A stretch of DNA of 64,000 nucleotides, taken from Dongia_B soli (GTDB lineage Bacteria; Pseudomonadota; Alphaproteobacteria; Dongiales; Dongiaceae). Numbering within the stretch: position 1 is the stretch's first letter; every line of letters starts with the position of its first letter. The translations under genes and the position numbers were made by a program. Positions 54,640 through 62,868 of this stretch are shown here, in pieces. Location of the stretch: assembly GCF_034044715.1 (NCBI RefSeq), contig NZ_JAXCLW010000002.1:248001-312000 (forward strand), read 5' to 3'. The notes beneath the pieces were generated by a model. The model had not been told where the DNA came from, did not search any database, and saw only the letters and a list, made by a program, of their open reading frames with translations.

Positions 54640-55812
54640 TCAAGCTACTTTGCGGGAGAGGTCACTACCGCCCGCATTCCGAAGAATATCGGCGATGCGC
54701 AACGCGGCCCGGCCGTCGCCGAAGGGATTCAGGGCACGAATGGTATCGGCACTTTCGGCGCCGTCACCCAGGGCCAATTCGATTTCCGAGATGATGCGAT
54801 TCGGATCGGTACCTACCAGCCGCGCCGTGCCGGCCGCGACGGCTTCCGGGCGCTCCGTCACGTCACGCATGACGAGAACCTTTTTGCCAAGCGCCGGTGC
54901 TTCTTCCTGAATACCACCGGAATCTGTCAGGATCACGTCAGCCCGCCCCATCAGCCAGACGAATGGCAAATATTCGACCGGCTTGATCAACGCCACATTG
55001 GCAAGGCCGCCAAGTACCCGATTGACCGGCTCCTGAACATTCGGATTTAGGTGGACTGGGTAGGTGAACTGAAAATCCGGATTGCGCGTCGCAAGCTCGC
55101 GTATCGCGACGCAGATATTCTCAAAGCCTTGACCGAAACTTTCCCGGCGATGACCGGTTACGAGAATATGGCGGTGAGCCTTATTCGCCAGGCGGTTATG
55201 AAGATGATCGCCGAATAGTCCCTGCCAATGCTGCTTGTCGATTGCTTCGACTTTTCGTTTTGCAATCAGCAACGCATCAATGACCGTGTTTCCGGTAACC
55301 CAGATTCGATCTGCTTGAACGCCTTCGGCAATCAAATTCTCCCGCGCACCGATCGTCGGCGCGAAATGGAATTGCGCCATACGACCGACAATCTGCCGGT
55401 TGGCCTCTTCAGGATAAGGGGAGAGGAGGTCGCGTGTACGCAACCCCGCCTCGACATGTCCGACCGGAACCTGCTGATAGAACGCAGCGAGAGCGGCTGC
55501 CATGGCGGTGGTCGTGTCGCCATGTACGAGAACCACGTCCGGCTTTAGCTCACGAATGACATCACGGATACGTTCGAGAATGGAAATCGTAATATCATAT
55601 AAATCCTGCTTTTCTCGCATCACATTCAGGTCGAAATCGGGGGTGATGCTGAAATCCTGAAGGGCTCGATCAAGCAATTGCCGATGCTGGCCTGTAACAC
55701 AGACTTTGCAATCGATATCCGCCGAACGCCCGAGCGCCAATACGACCGGGGCCATCTTGATGGCTTCAGGCCGGGTGCCGAAAACGACAAGAACTCGTTG
55801 CTGTTGGGTCAA
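54640..55812 (-). CDS. wecB: UDP-N-acetylglucosamine 2-epimerase (non-hydrolysing)
   Basis: A 390-residue GT-B-like epimerase making UDP-ManNAc from UDP-GlcNAc. Motifs are VVFGTRPEAIKMAPVV, VHGDTTTAM, GHVEAGLRT, YPEEANRQIV, TGHRRESFG and LTDSGGIQEEAP. The start I prefer is a TTG at 55812, which overlaps the wecC stop as TTGA; it sits 7 residues ahead of the conserved strand. The open frame to 55977 would extend through the wecC 3' end with Arg-rich, non-family sequence. It is coupled to wecC. Confidence 0.92.
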   Translation of the reverse strand: MTQQQRVLVVFGTRPEAIKMAPVVLALGRSADIDCKVCVTGQHRQLLDRALQDFSITPDFDLNVMREKQDLYDITISILERIRDVIRELKPDVVLVHGDTTTAMAAALAAFYQQVPVGHVEAGLRTRDLLSPYPEEANRQIVGRMAQFHFAPTIGARENLIAEGVQADRIWVTGNTVIDALLIAKRKVEAIDKQHWQGLFGDHLHNRLANKAHRHILVTGHRRESFGQGFENICVAIRELATRNPDFQFTYPVHLNPNVQEPVNRVLGGLANVALIKPVEYLPFVWLMGRADVILTDSGGIQEEAPALGKKVLVMRDVTERPEAVAAGTARLVGTDPNRIISEIELALGDGAESADTIRALNPFGDGRAALRIADILRNAGGSDLSRKVA

Positions 55813-57047
55813 AGCATGCCTCGCGTATCGATGACGACCTTTTCCTTCAAATCCATGGATTTCAGTTTCCGGAAGGACCGGTGATCGACGAGAACGACCA
55901 CGATATCGGCGCGTTCGATGGCTTCTTCCATGGAGACGAGATCGAAGTCCGGATGCTGTCTGATATTTGGTTCGCAAATAAGAAGATTGGCGATCTTCTC
56001 GTCCTTCAGCCGTCGGACGATTTCCAGGGCCGGCGACATGCGTAGATCATCAACATCCGCCTTGAAAGCAAGCCCGAGGCAGGCGATCACCGGATTGCGG
56101 AATTTCGCTGCCGCGGTGGTGACGCGCGTGACGACCCAGTCGGGTTTGTTGTCATTCACCTCTCTGGCGGTCCGAATAAGCCTTGCCTCATTCGGAGCAT
56201 TGGCCACGATGAACCAGGGGTCGACGGCGATGCAATGGCCGCCAACGCCCGGGCCAGGACGCAAAATATTGACTCGTGGATGCTTGTTAGCGAGTTCGAT
56301 TACCTCCCAGACGCTAATGCCGATGCGGTCGCAGATCATCGAAAGTTCATTGGCAAAGGCGATGTTGACGTCTCGGAAGGAGTTCTCGACCAGCTTGGCC
56401 ATTTCCGCGGTACTGGCCGTGGTACGAAGAACTTCGCCGCGCACGAATTCCTCATAGAAACTGGCAGCAACCTCCGTCGATTGTTCGTTGATGCCGCCCA
56501 CGATCCGATCATTCTCGACCAGCTCCGTGAGGATCCGGCCCGGCAGAACGCGTTCCGGGCAGTGGGCGACGAACACGTCTCGTCCAATATCCAGTCCGCT
56601 CGCTTTCAGCCCTTCCGCAACAATATTGGCGGTTGTCCCGACCGGGCTGGTTGATTCGAGAATGACGAGATTGCCGGGGCGAATGTGCTGCGCCAATTCG
56701 CGGGTCGCGTTCTCGATATACGAAAGATCCGGCTGGAAGCCATCCTTAAATGGCGTCGGTACGGCAATGACGAAGATGTCGGCTTCGGCCAATTTGGTAC
56801 TGGCCTGCAAGCGCCCTGACTGGACGGCGGAGCGGACCAAAACGTCGAGATCCGGCTCGACAATATGTACATTGCCGGAATTGATCGTCTCGACGACCTT
56901 AGGTGAGATGTCCACGCCAAGGACATCGTACCCTTTGGTCCCAAGCAGCGATGCTGTCGGCAACCCGATATAGCCAAGGCCGATCACACAGATCTTTTTG
57001 CGATTCTGAGTAACCGGTGTATCGGCTGCCATTTTCAAGGCGGTCAT
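55809..57047 (-). CDS. wecC: UDP-N-acetyl-D-mannosamine dehydrogenase (UDP-sugar dehydrogenase family)
   Basis: A 412-residue NAD-dependent dehydrogenase oxidising C6 of a UDP-sugar in two steps. The Rossmann motif is CVIGLGYIGLPTASLLG; the catalytic Cys is in PGPGVGGHCIAVDPWF, whose Ala-Val-Asp-Pro-Trp-Phe tail favours WecC over UDP-Glc dehydrogenase. LESTSPVGTT and CLGLAFKADVDDLRMSPA are further conserved blocks. The ATG at 57047 follows AAAGGAGA; the open frame continues upstream to 57086. Coupling with wecB supports UDP-ManNAcA production. Confidence 0.9.
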   Translation of the reverse strand: MTALKMAADTPVTQNRKKICVIGLGYIGLPTASLLGTKGYDVLGVDISPKVVETINSGNVHIVEPDLDVLVRSAVQSGRLQASTKLAEADIFVIAVPTPFKDGFQPDLSYIENATRELAQHIRPGNLVILESTSPVGTTANIVAEGLKASGLDIGRDVFVAHCPERVLPGRILTELVENDRIVGGINEQSTEVAASFYEEFVRGEVLRTTASTAEMAKLVENSFRDVNIAFANELSMICDRIGISVWEVIELANKHPRVNILRPGPGVGGHCIAVDPWFIVANAPNEARLIRTAREVNDNKPDWVVTRVTTAAAKFRNPVIACLGLAFKADVDDLRMSPALEIVRRLKDEKIANLLICEPNIRQHPDFDLVSMEEAIERADIVVVLVDHRSFRKLKSMDLKEKVVIDTRGML

Positions 57048-57058
57048 CGTATCTCCTT

Positions 57059-58309
57059 TCATCGTCCGAAAATCAGACGCTTCCACCAGGTGCTGCCGCG
57101 CGGCCCATCATCTTCCATTGCGGGAAAAGAGCCGAGCGGACCAAACTCGTCAGGAATATCCAGCTGTGCGGAACGCTGCTTTGCGGCACGCACCGCCTGT
57201 AAGTCGGTAATGGATTGGAACCCATAGGGATCGGGCGCGTCATCGAGCGGCTGAACAATATCCGCTGCAGGAATGAGGCGGACGACTTCCGGCTGGGTGC
57301 CTTCCGCGGGGGGCATGTCTGGCCAGACTTCTTGGGTTTGAGGAGCGACCACCCGGTGTATAACTTCGTGGTGATGCCCGGCCGGCGCCTCGCGAGGGCG
57401 GTATCCGGCATCCCGGTCTACTCGCTGTTCCCGAATGCGATATTCCTGGCGAATTCGGGCGAGGATAGCTTCCTGATCTTCGACATCTGCGCTCGAGAAA
57501 CCCGAGATCCCTCCGCAGCGGTCGCCCAACACCTTGAAGACGACATCTGTTCCGACCTGATTGAGGCCATCGGCAAAGGCATATAACAGGCTCATGTCGC
57601 AGAGCGTGTTGATGATACGAGGGATGCCGCCACTGAAATGTTGGATCAGCCCGATGGACAGGTCGTCAAATAACGGATGCGTCCGCCCCGCGACCCTGAG
57701 TCGATGGGCGATGTAGTCGCGCGTCTCGCTATAGGCGAGGGGCGTTAAATGAAAGCTGACGCTGATTCGCTGGGCGAATTGCTGGAGATCTGGCCGTTTT
57801 AGCTTATCCAGTAACTCCGGTTGCCCCACCAGGACCATCTGCAGGAGAAAGTCCTTATCAGTGTTGACGTTGGAGAGGAGACGCAATTCCTCCAGCGCAT
57901 CGACACTGAGATTCTGGGCTTCGTCAAAGATGAGCAGGCTGCGCCGACCCAGGGCATATTCATTGATGAGAAATTCCACGAGCGCCTGGTACTGATCGGG
58001 CCGCGATCCATTGACCGCCTGTATATCGAAGGCGGCCAGGACCCAGGATAGAATGTCGTCGAACGAGCGGTGGGTATTGGAGATCAGGCCGATATGAACG
58101 GAATCGCCCGCGCGGTGCATGAAGCTGCGGACCAATGTTGTTTTGCCTGAGCCGATATCGCCTGTGATCGCCGTAAAGCCTGCCTGACCCGCGAGACTAT
58201 ATTCGAGCATGCTGAGAGCCATCGCATGCTTGCGGCTGAGATACAGGAAGCTGGGATCGGGGAGAAGCGTGAACGGCTTCTCAGTCAGCCCGAAATGTTC
58301 TTCATACAT
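57059..58309 (-). CDS. ExeA/GspA-like AAA ATPase of polysaccharide cluster
   Basis: A 416-residue AAA-type ATPase: N-terminal FGLTEKPFTLLPDPSFLYLS, Walker A TGDIGSGKT (residues 49-57), Walker B SLLIFDEAQN (124-133), and arginine-finger region FAQRISVSFHLTPL. The N-terminal 280 residues match ExeA/GspA and the putative ATPases found in XrtA-type EPS loci. The C-terminal 130 residues are low-complexity, charged/proline-containing and not assigned. Likely an energiser or assembly factor of polysaccharide export (inference). Confidence 0.87.
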   Translation of the reverse strand: MYEEHFGLTEKPFTLLPDPSFLYLSRKHAMALSMLEYSLAGQAGFTAITGDIGSGKTTLVRSFMHRAGDSVHIGLISNTHRSFDDILSWVLAAFDIQAVNGSRPDQYQALVEFLINEYALGRRSLLIFDEAQNLSVDALEELRLLSNVNTDKDFLLQMVLVGQPELLDKLKRPDLQQFAQRISVSFHLTPLAYSETRDYIAHRLRVAGRTHPLFDDLSIGLIQHFSGGIPRIINTLCDMSLLYAFADGLNQVGTDVVFKVLGDRCGGISGFSSADVEDQEAILARIRQEYRIREQRVDRDAGYRPREAPAGHHHEVIHRVVAPQTQEVWPDMPPAEGTQPEVVRLIPAADIVQPLDDAPDPYGFQSITDLQAVRAAKQRSAQLDIPDEFGPLGSFPAMEDDGPRGSTWWKRLIFGR

Positions 58310-58342
58310 GCTATTGGCCCACCTTATCCAAAGTCGTGGATG

Positions 58343-59119
58343 TCAGGAGACGGCATTGACCATTGTGCCGATCACATGATGATCGGACAGAAGTTCGGCA
58401 GAGCGTTGGATGTCGGAGCGTGTCGTGACCCGATCTCGGATGACAAAAAGCGCGGTATCGACATTCGGCAAAAATCCAAGCGTATCACCAGAGGAGAGGA
58501 GCGGCGGCGTGTCGTAGATAATGAGCCGGTTGCGGTGCCGTTGCTTGAGGTCCCGTGCTAAAGCCGTCATCCGCGGGGATGTCAGAAGCTCCGCGGAATT
58601 CGTCGCATGGCCTCTCGCAGGGAGCAGGAGAAGTCGCGGAATGTCCGGATTGACCAAACAGTCGTTTAAGTTGGCCTTTCCGCTCAAATAGTCATTGAGG
58701 CCGGCCTTCGGATCAAACTGGAACTCCTGATGAATACCTGGAGACCGGAAATTGAGATCAACCAGCAGAACGGTCTGATTGACATCCATCGCAATCGACA
58801 GGGCCAGATTGATCGCCGTCAGCGTCTTTCCTTCGCCGCTGCGGGCTGAGGTCACGGCAAGCGTGGTCTTATCGCTCCGACTCAACCTCTGCAAAACTTG
58901 AATGCGCAACAAGCGGTAGACGTCCGAGGCGGGATGCCATGGACGGTTGGCGACAAGCTTGGTCGGCGAATCTCGGCCTGCGGCAGGAATAACGGCGATC
59001 TGTGTATATTCCGGTGTAATGCCTTCCACGGTCATTGTCGTGGAATTGGCCGGCGCTTCGCCGCCGCGAATAGCACGTAGTTCACGTGCTCGAGAAAGCG
59101 CTTTCTCAATATGATTCAT
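58343..59119 (-). CDS. BY-kinase-like capsular polysaccharide tyrosine kinase/ATPase
   Basis: A 258-residue P-loop protein of the CpsD/Wzc C-terminal type, encoded separately from its membrane partner. Walker A is SARSGEGKT (residues 91-99) and Walker A' is VLLVDLNFRSP (117-127); Walker B-like LIIYDTPPLL follows. The usual C-terminal Tyr cluster of BY-kinases is absent (it ends GTMVNAVS), so autophosphorylation regulation may differ or be missing. It should act with the adjacent Wzz/GumC protein to control chain length and export. Confidence 0.88.
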   Translation of the reverse strand: MNHIEKALSRARELRAIRGGEAPANSTTMTVEGITPEYTQIAVIPAAGRDSPTKLVANRPWHPASDVYRLLRIQVLQRLSRSDKTTLAVTSARSGEGKTLTAINLALSIAMDVNQTVLLVDLNFRSPGIHQEFQFDPKAGLNDYLSGKANLNDCLVNPDIPRLLLLPARGHATNSAELLTSPRMTALARDLKQRHRNRLIIYDTPPLLSSGDTLGFLPNVDTALFVIRDRVTTRSDIQRSAELLSDHHVIGTMVNAVS

Positions 59120-59220
59120 GTTGGACTCCGAACGGCAGGAGCAGCGGCCGTCGTTTTTGATAGGCGCCGGAACTTTCGATCATCTTGCAGGTCGTGCGCG
59201 AGTACATAGAGATCATTCCG

Positions 59221-60996
59221 TCAAAACAAGCTCGATGATGAGAAGAAGAGATGAAAGATGATAAAACTTGCAGCAACGAAAGCGATCATAGCTGCTGAAA
59301 GACGAAGTCTATGGCGCCACTTCCGCTTCGAATCTTCGATCTCCGGTTTGATCACCGGCATCAAAACGAGAGGGGACGTACCGAAGGTTTGTGTGATGAA
59401 CTTCGTTGTCACAATTCGCTGATCGAGCATCTCGCGCAGGACCGAGCTTCCGGCACCCGCAGCAAGCGAGAGGATGCCGCCAAAGAACAGCAATAGCGGC
59501 CGGTTCGGCTTAACCGGAATGTCCGGCAGGTTGGGCGGTTCCAACAGGGAGAACGTAGCGCCCTGCCGGGAATCTTCGAGGTTCTGCGCCACCTGGGCAT
59601 CGGAGGCCTTTTCCTTTGTCGCCTGATAACGCGCCACGGCGGCGTCGTATTGCTGCTTGATAGCATCGTATTCGCGCTCGGCCTGAGGTGCTTGCGCTTT
59701 CAAGGCGCGCAATTCAGCCAGGTGTTGCTGAAGGTTGGCTTCCTGGGCCTGCAACCCGCGCAGATCGGATGTGACGTCACCCAACTGGGACTGCATTTGA
59801 ATGTAGGTCGGATTATCGGGAGAGGGCGACATCAAGCTGGAACCGCCGCCACTGCCGCCACCCGCGATCTGTTTGCGCAAGCTGCTCTGCTCTTTCTTCA
59901 GCCGAATGACATCAGGATGCTTTGCACCATAACGCTGGATACTGGCATTCAGTTCATCGGTTACTTTCTGCAATTGCGATCGCAGCGCAGAAGTGTCTCC
60001 CGATGTTCCGGTGGAGGACTGCAGGCCTTCGATCTGACGTTTCAGGCGAACGACATCCGGATGGTTAGGCCCATATTGGGAAGACAGCGTGGCGTATTGA
60101 ACCTGGAGAGTCTGCAACTGCGCAGCCGGATTGGGGCTCAACTGGCCTTCGACAGGGGGGGCATAGGGCGAGATGCTGGCCAACTGCGCGCTCAAGAAAC
60201 TCCGGCGTTGACGCTGCGCTTCGATCTGCCGCTGCGTGTCCATCAGCTGAGCTTCGGCCTGATTCATCATGTCGTCGTTCATCGACTGTTGCTCGGGCAG
60301 ATTGCCGGCATAGCGTGCCCGCACCTCGGCAAGCTTGCCCTCAAGGTCCCGCACCTGATCGCGCAATTTGCTCGTTTCACTCGACAGGAATTCAGTGGTA
60401 ACGGCAGCTTTTTGCTCGCGGTTTTTATTGTTTTCGGCGAGGTACAGTTCGACGAGTTTATTGGTGACCTTCTGCGCAACATCCGCCGATTTCGCATCGA
60501 AGGAGAGGGTAAAGGCGATCGTCAATCGGTCGGCCCGACCGCTTTTGGGATCGGTCACATCGACATTGGTCATAGTCATGTTGACCTTGTCGCGCAAGCT
60601 ATCGACAAGTTCCGAGCGCGGCGTCTGATCCCGTTGTCCGGGGAAGAGATTGAACTCGTCGATAATGTTGCTCAAATTCTGCGTGGTCATGATACGGGTC
60701 TGCAGAATTTGCAGCTGCTCACTCGCTAGCGACGACACGGTCGATTTGACCATGTCGGGGGCCACGCTCGGCTCTTCGATCAGAATCGTTGCAGAAGAAC
60801 GATAAGTCGACGGCCACAGGAAGACCAGGGTCGCTACTACTGCAAAAAGGCAGATGGCGACGGTCAAGCCGAGAAGTGTCCGTCGGCGGACTAGGCCAAC
60901 GATATCGATTGTCTGACCGTTCTCTGTGGTTGTCGATGCCATGCTCGAAGCTTCCATAGTCGAAATTGCCGGCAAGTTTTTCGATGACTGGGTCAT
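59221..60996 (-). CDS. Wzz/GumC-type polysaccharide co-polymerase
   Basis: A 591-residue inner-membrane protein: N-terminal Wzz domain with one transmembrane helix (LTVAICLFAVVATLVFLW, about residues 50-67), a long periplasmic coiled coil (about 190-470; many Glu/Gln/Arg/Leu heptads, with two QxxKxxLRKQ-type segments and repeated YGxxHPDV(I/V)RLKxxxxxL motifs), and C-terminal hydrophobic segments (LLLFFGGILSLAAGAGSS, MIAFVAASFIIFHLFF). It controls chain length and links polymerisation to export. The ATG at 60996 overlaps the outer-membrane barrel gene's stop (ATGA), so they are coupled. No kinase domain is fused. Confidence 0.92.
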   Translation of the reverse strand: MTQSSKNLPAISTMEASSMASTTTENGQTIDIVGLVRRRTLLGLTVAICLFAVVATLVFLWPSTYRSSATILIEEPSVAPDMVKSTVSSLASEQLQILQTRIMTTQNLSNIIDEFNLFPGQRDQTPRSELVDSLRDKVNMTMTNVDVTDPKSGRADRLTIAFTLSFDAKSADVAQKVTNKLVELYLAENNKNREQKAAVTTEFLSSETSKLRDQVRDLEGKLAEVRARYAGNLPEQQSMNDDMMNQAEAQLMDTQRQIEAQRQRRSFLSAQLASISPYAPPVEGQLSPNPAAQLQTLQVQYATLSSQYGPNHPDVVRLKRQIEGLQSSTGTSGDTSALRSQLQKVTDELNASIQRYGAKHPDVIRLKKEQSSLRKQIAGGGSGGGSSLMSPSPDNPTYIQMQSQLGDVTSDLRGLQAQEANLQQHLAELRALKAQAPQAEREYDAIKQQYDAAVARYQATKEKASDAQVAQNLEDSRQGATFSLLEPPNLPDIPVKPNRPLLLFFGGILSLAAGAGSSVLREMLDQRIVTTKFITQTFGTSPLVLMPVIKPEIEDSKRKWRHRLRLSAAMIAFVAASFIIFHLFFSSSSLF

Positions 60997-62195
60997 TCGG
61001 ACCACGAAAATCCAACAGGGCTATATTTCAGCGTCACGAAGACAGCATTTGAATGTGCCTTCTCATGATCGTCGCCGGACACTTTGTGGCGATAGGTGTA
61101 GTTGCCGACGAGACTCCAGCTTTGCGAAAACTGCCAGGCGATCGATGGGCCGAAGGCATAAGACTGGACGTCCTCTTCTTGATTGTTGTTATTGCTGGAG
61201 CCGCTGACAGAGAGCGGGTCCGAGTTGTCGTAGTAGGTACCGCTGACACTCAACGTGACGAGGGGGTCCAGCCTGTAGCTTGCACTTGCCTTGACACGGT
61301 TGCGCGTCACGAGAACGCCGTCGCTCGACGGTTCGCGATCATGCGAGAAATCCGCCGTTAGATTGGTTTGATCGTTGAGCTGATACTTGCCGTTAAACTT
61401 GATGCGATAGCCGACATCGTTGTTGCCACTATTCTCGGCAGCGGTGTAGTTGGCACCGACGCCGGCGCCGATCTCCAGACGTTCTGTCGGGTGATAACGA
61501 TATCCGACGAGGAAGCCGACGGTGTTCGTGTTGATATTTTCCTCATCGTCAGGCTCGAAACGCTGGTAATCCAGCGTGGCCGTGACATCGGAAATTTCGG
61601 ATATCTGGTGGATAAACGTGGAGCTGGCGAAATAGTTCTTATAGCTCGTCAACTGATTTGAACTGTAGTCGACCTGGTTGTAGCCGGCCGCCAGGTCGAG
61701 CGTATCGAGCTCGCTCAACAGATATTCCCAGGACGGGGTAATATTCCACGACGTCACGCGGATTTTCTTGCCCAGGAATTTACCTGAATCATTCAGGTCG
61801 GAATTGAGCGAGGTATCGTGCTTGAAGTTGGCGTCGAGATGGAAAGTGCTTCGCTCGCTGTTGAGGTAGGTTCCATTGAAGTAAAGGAACTGGTCGTCCG
61901 AATTGAATTCGGATCTGTTGAAGTAGCGTGAGAAGCGAAACTGCCCGTCGAGCACCAGTTGAAGCTGGTCGCCGAGGCGGGACAATTTAATCTCCGGGGT
62001 CGAAATGCTGCCGTAGGCCGAATTTCCGCCAGGTGAAAGCAACAGGTTATCATCGTATTTTAACTGTTGCTGCATGACAGGTTCCAGGAGCCATTGTTCG
62101 GCGGCTGCGCTACGCGGCCGCGCGAAAACGAATCCGTCGACGACGAGGGCGATAATGATATATGGCCCGATTTTAGACATACGAAAACGTGGCAT
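60993..62195 (-). CDS. Outer-membrane beta-barrel protein of EPS cluster
   Basis: A 400-residue protein with a signal peptide (MPRFRMSKIGPYIIIALVVD through AAAEQW) followed by repeated amphipathic strands rich in Tyr, Asn, Asp and alternating hydrophobics (for example LQLVLDGQFRFSRYF, TLDLAAGYNQVDYSS, SASYRLDPLVTLSVSGTYYDNS, WSLVGNYTYRHKVSG). It resembles the beta-barrel proteins associated with XrtA polysaccharide loci. The start is uncertain: the ATG at 62195 gives a good signal peptide but no clear ribosome binding site, and the open frame extends to 62282 inside the upstream gene. Likely outer-membrane component of export. Confidence 0.75.
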   Translation of the reverse strand: MPRFRMSKIGPYIIIALVVDGFVFARPRSAAAEQWLLEPVMQQQLKYDDNLLLSPGGNSAYGSISTPEIKLSRLGDQLQLVLDGQFRFSRYFNRSEFNSDDQFLYFNGTYLNSERSTFHLDANFKHDTSLNSDLNDSGKFLGKKIRVTSWNITPSWEYLLSELDTLDLAAGYNQVDYSSNQLTSYKNYFASSTFIHQISEISDVTATLDYQRFEPDDEENINTNTVGFLVGYRYHPTERLEIGAGVGANYTAAENSGNNDVGYRIKFNGKYQLNDQTNLTADFSHDREPSSDGVLVTRNRVKASASYRLDPLVTLSVSGTYYDNSDPLSVSGSSNNNNQEEDVQSYAFGPSIAWQFSQSWSLVGNYTYRHKVSGDDHEKAHSNAVFVTLKYSPVGFSWSE

Positions 62196-62229
62196 CAGGA
62201 TGACGCAGCCAATCCGATTGTTGCAACGA

Positions 62230-62868
62230 TCAGTCAGGAACGACGACGACATCGCCGCTGCGTAGAACGATGTTTTTATCAAGTTGCTCTCCGTCTTCTA
62301 TGTCGGAGTAATTGAACGGGATACCTACCTGCTTGCCGCCTTCGCGTCTCAGGATGAGGATGTGGCGTTTACCGGCGAAGGGGGTAAGACCACCGGCAAG
62401 GCTGATCGCCTGCATGACATCGACTGGTCCTTCTACATGAAATGTGCCGGGTAGTTTGACCTGGCCGACCACGGAGATCGCATTACCGGTCGCCTTGACG
62501 ACGGAAACATCGACTTCAGGATCTTTCAGGTCAGGGAAGTAGTCGCTCTTGCGCAAGGACTCGGCGATGTCGTGGCGAATTTCGTTGGTGGTTTTGCCGA
62601 CGGCTTCGAGATCGCCGACCAGGGGAAATGAGATCTTTCCGTCCGGCTGAACAGTCACGTCCTTGTCGAGGTTCTGTTCCTTCCAGACGGTGATGTGCAG
62701 GGTATCGCCGCCATTGACGGTGTATTCCGGAAATGCGGGTTTCGGCAGCGGTGCGGCCGAAGCGGCACTTTGCGCGAAAGATACTCCGGGCGTCAAAGAC
62801 AAGCCCGCCGTCAGCATGACGACTTTCAGGAGGGAGAGGTCGAGGTGCGGTTTATGAGGGTTTTCCAT
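62230..62868 (-). CDS. Polysaccharide export protein (Wza-type, PES/SLBB)
   Basis: A 212-residue export protein with signal peptide (LLKVVMLTAGLSLTPGVSFA), a PES domain (YTVNGGDTLHITVWKEQNL...FPLVGDLEAVG) and one SLBB domain (VVGQVKLPGTF...ISLAGGLTPFAGKRHILI). Unlike E. coli Wza it has no lipobox Cys, being cleaved by signal peptidase I instead, as in short XrtA-locus exporters, and it lacks the C-terminal helix region that forms the outer-membrane alpha-barrel. Its ATG touches the upstream transferase gene's stop. Confidence 0.92.
   Translation of the reverse strand: MENPHKPHLDLSLLKVVMLTAGLSLTPGVSFAQSAASAAPLPKPAFPEYTVNGGDTLHITVWKEQNLDKDVTVQPDGKISFPLVGDLEAVGKTTNEIRHDIAESLRKSDYFPDLKDPEVDVSVVKATGNAISVVGQVKLPGTFHVEGPVDVMQAISLAGGLTPFAGKRHILILRREGGKQVGIPFNYSDIEDGEQLDKNIVLRSGDVVVVPD

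Noticed and set aside
55813..55977. N-terminal extension of wecB
   Set aside because: It is the wecC 3' end read in another frame, Arg-rich and unlike WecB.
59650..60729. 359-codon plus-strand frame opposite the Wzz gene
   Set aside because: Antisense to a coiled-coil protein; its hydrophobic, Leu-rich content comes from complementing Glu/Gln codons.
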